Shown here piece after piece: positions 6,457-8,912 of a stretch of DNA of 8,912 nucleotides (positions are counted from its first letter, which is position 1; every line of letters begins with the position of its first letter). The position numbers were made by a program, and so were the translations under genes. The stretch covers positions 1-8,912 of the forward strand of contig CANETI010000086.1 in the NCBI GenBank assembly GCA_947440715.1, given 5' to 3'. A model generated the notes under the pieces. The model did no database searches and had not been told where the DNA came from. It saw only the letters and a program-made list of their open reading frames with translations. The DNA comes from Planctomycetota bacterium (lineage in GTDB: Bacteria; Planctomycetota; UBA11346).

Positions 6457-7455
6457 ATGCATGTTTTGATCACTGGCGGCGCTGGTTTTATTGGTATTCG
6501 ATTAGCGCGCCGATTATTAGCCGATGGGCAGTTATTATTGGACACCGGCGTTCAACCACTCACCACCTTAACTTTATTTGATCAAGTCGCAGCGGCTGGA
6601 ATAACCAATAACGACATGTCGCATGATCCGCGTCTGAGCATCAAAACTGGCGACGCCGGTGATCCGGCAACGATTGATGCTTTAATTAAGGACGCCGACG
6701 TCATTTTTCATCTTGCTGCCGTGGTCAGTGTGGCTGCCGAACGCGATATGGATTTAGGTATGCGGGTTAATTTTCATGGCACCTGTGCACTCTTAGAAAG
6801 TTGTCGCAAACATGGACGTACTCCGCGCGTCATATTCGCCAGTTCCGCAGCTGTGTATGGTGGTCCATTACCCGCCGTTTGTGGCGAAGGTACCGCACTA
6901 TTTCCACAAACTTCTTATGGCATGCAAAAGGCCATGGGCGAGCGCTTAATTGATGATTATAGCCGCAAAGGTTACATCGACGGGCGTAGCATACGATTAC
7001 CGACCATTATTGTGCGACCCGGTGCACCAAATATGGCGGCTTCCGCATTTGCCAGCTCTTTGGTACGCGAACCGCTTATGGGTCGCAGTTATGTCTGTCC
7101 GGTTCCCAGCGACACACCGCTCTGTGTGCTGTCAGTGCGACGCGTCGTCGATAGTTTCGTTTATGCCGCCTGCTTATCATCGACGACGATGGGACATACC
7201 CGCGCGGTGCAATTACCTGGGTTAACCTTGCCGGTCGCTGATTTAATTGCGGCGATGGAACGCGTAGCCGGAGCAACCGTGATTAAACGCATTAGCTTCG
7301 CAACCCAGCCAGAGATTTTGAAAATTGTCCAGGGTTGGCCGGTCCGCTTCGACACTAATCGTTCAGCGAAATTAGGCTTTAAATCAGACCTGACTCCCGA
7401 CGCCATTATTACCGATTTTATTAACGATGAATTAGCCGGCCAGGTGGTGGCATGA
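6457..7455 (+). CDS. denD: DenD-like SDR dehydrogenase (D-erythronate dehydrogenase type)
   Basis: A 332-residue extended short-chain dehydrogenase, cytoplasmic. The NAD-binding GGAGFIG is at residues 7-13, HLAAVVS at 85-91, a Ser pair in ASSAAVYGG at 128-136, and the catalytic Tyr154/Lys158 in SYGMQK. Blocks typical of D-erythronate dehydrogenase follow: DDYSRKGYIDGRSIRLPTI, IVRPGAPNMAASAFAS (185-200), REPLMGR, CPVPSDT and GWPVRFDT (293-300). DenD oxidises D-erythronate to 2-oxo-erythronate with NAD, which is then isomerised, phosphorylated and decarboxylated toward dihydroxyacetone phosphate. The family match is strong, but related uronate or other sugar-acid dehydrogenases share this fold, so the substrate is inferred. 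The gene overlaps the next by 4 nt (ATGA), a sign of translational coupling. The leader carries repeats suggestive of regulation. The kinase, isomerase and aldolase of the known pathway are not in the window. Confidence 0.85.
   Translation: MHVLITGGAGFIGIRLARRLLADGQLLLDTGVQPLTTLTLFDQVAAAGITNNDMSHDPRLSIKTGDAGDPATIDALIKDADVIFHLAAVVSVAAERDMDLGMRVNFHGTCALLESCRKHGRTPRVIFASSAAVYGGPLPAVCGEGTALFPQTSYGMQKAMGERLIDDYSRKGYIDGRSIRLPTIIVRPGAPNMAASAFASSLVREPLMGRSYVCPVPSDTPLCVLSVRRVVDSFVYAACLSSTTMGHTRAVQLPGLTLPVADLIAAMERVAGATVIKRISFATQPEILKIVQGWPVRFDTNRSAKLGFKSDLTPDAIITDFINDELAGQVVA
7442..7447 (+). promoter_or_regulatory. Ribosome binding site (AGGTGG) inside the end of denD
   Basis: AGGTGG lies 4 nt before the ATG at 7452, within the last codons of the denD-like gene. 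With the ATGA stop/start overlap it fits reinitiation or coupled translation of the second dehydrogenase. Confidence 0.5.
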
Positions 7456-8321
7456 CGCGTATCGGTTGGATTGGCACGGGCCTCATGGGCTCACGCATGG
7501 CCCCACATGTATTGAAGGCTGGGTATGCGCTGACGGTGTGGAATAGAACCGCTGATAAATCGAAGGAATTAATATCGCTTGGTGCGACCTCCGCCGCTAC
7601 GCCAGCGGCGCTCGCTGGTGCTTGTGACGTGGTTATGTTAATGGTGACTAATGCGCATTCAGCAGCCGATATTTTATTTAACCAAGGCGTTGCTCGCGCG
7701 TTAACTCCTGGGGCGCTCGTCATCGATATGAGTTCGATTGCTCCAGATAACGCACGGATCCATGCGCAACGCCTGCATGATGTGGGCATCGATCATCTTG
7801 ACGCACCGGTATCTGGCGGCACTCGTGGCGCTGCCGCCGCGTCGCTCGCTATTATGGTTGGTGGTGAAAAATCCGCTTTCGACCGAGCGCTGCCCATTTT
7901 ATCCTGCTTAGGACGGCCCACCTACATTGGCCCAGCAAGCACCGGACAAATCGCGAAATTAGCTAACCAAGTCATAGTCGCTGTCACCATTGGCGCCGTT
8001 GCCGAAGCATTAACTTTAGCCGGACGCGCCGGAGCGAATCCTGCCGCCGTACGCGAAGCGCTCAGTGGCGGCTTTGCCGATAGCCGAATTTTATATGAAC
8101 ATGGCGCACGCATGTTAGCCGGTGATTTCACCCCTGGCGGTACGGTAAAAAATCAAATTAAAGATTTAGATGCCGCTTTAACCGTTGCTAAATCAATCGG
8201 CATCGAATTACCTATGTTGCAAACCACCCGCGCACAATTTCAAACGTTAGCGGATACCCTTGGCGACCAACTTGATCACAGCGCGCTGTATCGGTTATGG
8301 GAGGTTAATGCGGGAAACTAG
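7452..8321 (+). CDS. Beta-hydroxyacid dehydrogenase (GarR/GlxR/LtnD-like)
   Basis: A 289-residue member of the 3-hydroxyisobutyrate dehydrogenase family, cytoplasmic. The N-terminal Rossmann domain has GTGLMG at 8-13. WNRT at 30-33 ends the second strand, and an Arg there usually favours NADP(H) over NAD(H). Substrate-side motifs are present: IDMSSIAP (91-98), DAPVSGGTRGA (117-127, substrate-binding SGG), IAKLANQVIV (167-176) with catalytic Lys169 and Asn172, and IKDLDAAL (236-243) in the all-helical C-terminal domain. KLANQVIV, EALTLAGRAGANP and DHSALYRLWE look closest to tartronate semialdehyde reductases (GarR/GlxR), but L-threonate dehydrogenase (LtnD) and related enzymes share most of these motifs. 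The 4-nt overlap with the denD-like gene points to a shared pathway of C3/C4 hydroxy-acid metabolism. The substrate and direction of reaction cannot be decided here. Confidence 0.85.
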   Translation: MTRIGWIGTGLMGSRMAPHVLKAGYALTVWNRTADKSKELISLGATSAATPAALAGACDVVMLMVTNAHSAADILFNQGVARALTPGALVIDMSSIAPDNARIHAQRLHDVGIDHLDAPVSGGTRGAAAASLAIMVGGEKSAFDRALPILSCLGRPTYIGPASTGQIAKLANQVIVAVTIGAVAEALTLAGRAGANPAAVREALSGGFADSRILYEHGARMLAGDFTPGGTVKNQIKDLDAALTVAKSIGIELPMLQTTRAQFQTLADTLGDQLDHSALYRLWEVNAGN

Positions 8322-8362
8322 TGTCGAAAATTGCTGAAATTCAAATTATGATCTTTTTGTAA

Positions 8363-8912
8363 TTAATCTATCCGAGCAACATCCACTGTAGCCTGCACTT
8401 CATGCGTTCCACCACCAAGAATGACACCCTTCGTCGGACTGACGTCGCTAAAATCACGACCAACAGCAACAATTAAATGACGGTCACCAACTAGGCAGGC
8501 ATTGGTGGGATCAAAACCGATCCAACCAACACCGGGATACCAAATAGATAGCCACGCGTGCGAAGCATCGACGCCGACGAGTTTGACTTGGCCTGGGGGC
8601 GGATCGGTTTCTAAATATCCGCTGACGTAACGCGCCGCTAAACCAATGGAGCGTAAACAGGCTAAACCGACATGGGCGAAGTCCTGACACACGCCACGTC
8701 GTTGAGCGAATACTTCTGGTACCGTGGTGGTTACTGCGGTCGCTTTTGCATCATAAATAAAATCACGGTTTATGCGTATAGTTAAATCGAGTGCGGCTTC
8801 CAATAACGGACGACCAACGGTAAACGATTGCGCTGCATAAGCGGCATAATCTTCGCCCGTGGGAATCATTCGCGATTCAAAACTATATTCGACTGCGGCT
8901 AATACTTCATCA
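8363..8912 (-). CDS. Transglutaminase-like cysteine protease, partial (5' end beyond window)
   Basis: The frame is open to the right edge of the window, so only the C-terminal part (about 182 codons) is seen; the Met at 8869 is internal rather than the start. This is a bacterial transglutaminase-like domain with the papain-type triad in order: Cys in RRGVCQDFAH (codon 8687-8689), His in DASHAWLSIW (codon 8558-8560) and Asp in GFDPTN (codon 8510-8512). The surrounding text (AARYVSGYLETDPPPG, GRDFSDVSPTKGVILGGG) is typical of the family of about 290-residue proteins that carry an N-terminal beta domain before this core. In other bacteria such genes often sit beside an alpha-E domain protein and an ATP-grasp-like protein, proposed to make or process peptides; those partners, if present, lie to the right of this window. 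The product has no signal or membrane segment in the visible part. It converges on the dehydrogenase pair across a 41-nt AT-rich gap. Confidence 0.88.
   Translation of the reverse strand, partial: DEVLAAVEYSFESRMIPTGEDYAAYAAQSFTVGRPLLEAALDLTIRINRDFIYDAKATAVTTTVPEVFAQRRGVCQDFAHVGLACLRSIGLAARYVSGYLETDPPPGQVKLVGVDASHAWLSIWYPGVGWIGFDPTNACLVGDRHLIVAVGRDFSDVSPTKGVILGGGTHEVQATVDVARID

Noticed and set aside
7421..7789. A 122-codon minus-strand open frame across the denD/dehydrogenase junction
   Set aside because: It is antisense to the Rossmann domain of the second dehydrogenase and the coupled overlap; no motif supports it.
8322..8362. Bidirectional terminator between the second dehydrogenase and the transglutaminase-like gene
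   Set aside because: The 41-nt gap is AT-rich with a short T-run (CTTTTTG) and weak AATTA/TAATT arms, but no GC-rich stem, so a terminator cannot be supported.

Overview
The window reads as an ordinary piece of bacterial chromosome. Genes are densely packed, roughly half GC by eye, several starts have clear Shine-Dalgarno motifs, and there are three exported proteins, one with a twin-arginine signal. A Gram-negative host, possibly a pseudomonadote, fits the gene mix (AlkC-type repair protein, Tat-exported phospholipase C, DenD and GarR-like dehydrogenases). Nothing here fixes the taxonomy. I see no rRNA, tRNA, CRISPR array, insertion sequence, integrase or phage gene.

Layout. (1) 61-2545, plus strand: a secreted, almost wholly alpha-helical protein of unknown function with weak internal repeats and a C-terminal coiled coil, followed by an AlkC-family DNA alkylation repair protein without the Ig-like C-terminal domain. 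(2) 2563-6193, minus strand: in transcription order, a large Tat-exported phosphocholine-type phospholipase C, a secreted SGNH/GDSL esterase and a small two-helix membrane protein. (3) 6194-6456: the divergent control region, with several short direct and inverted repeats. (4) 6457-8321, plus strand: a translationally coupled pair, a DenD-type SDR dehydrogenase and a GarR/GlxR/LtnD-type beta-hydroxyacid dehydrogenase. (5) 8363-8912, minus strand: the C-terminal part of a bacterial transglutaminase-like protease, cut by the window edge.

How the genes may work together. The minus-strand group looks like an extracytoplasmic hydrolysis set: the phospholipase would release phosphorylated head groups from lipids, and the SGNH enzyme would remove acyl or acetyl esters. 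The plus-strand pair looks like catabolism of C3/C4 sugar acids (erythronate, threonate, tartronate semialdehyde), but the kinase, isomerase and aldolase known from such pathways are not in view. The first two genes share a strand but have no evident functional link.

No clearly new multi-gene system is visible. The best leads are the unrecognised repeat-containing secreted protein, the two-dehydrogenase cassette without its usual partners, the repeat-rich divergent promoter region, and a helical insertion bracketed by two cysteines in the phospholipase.
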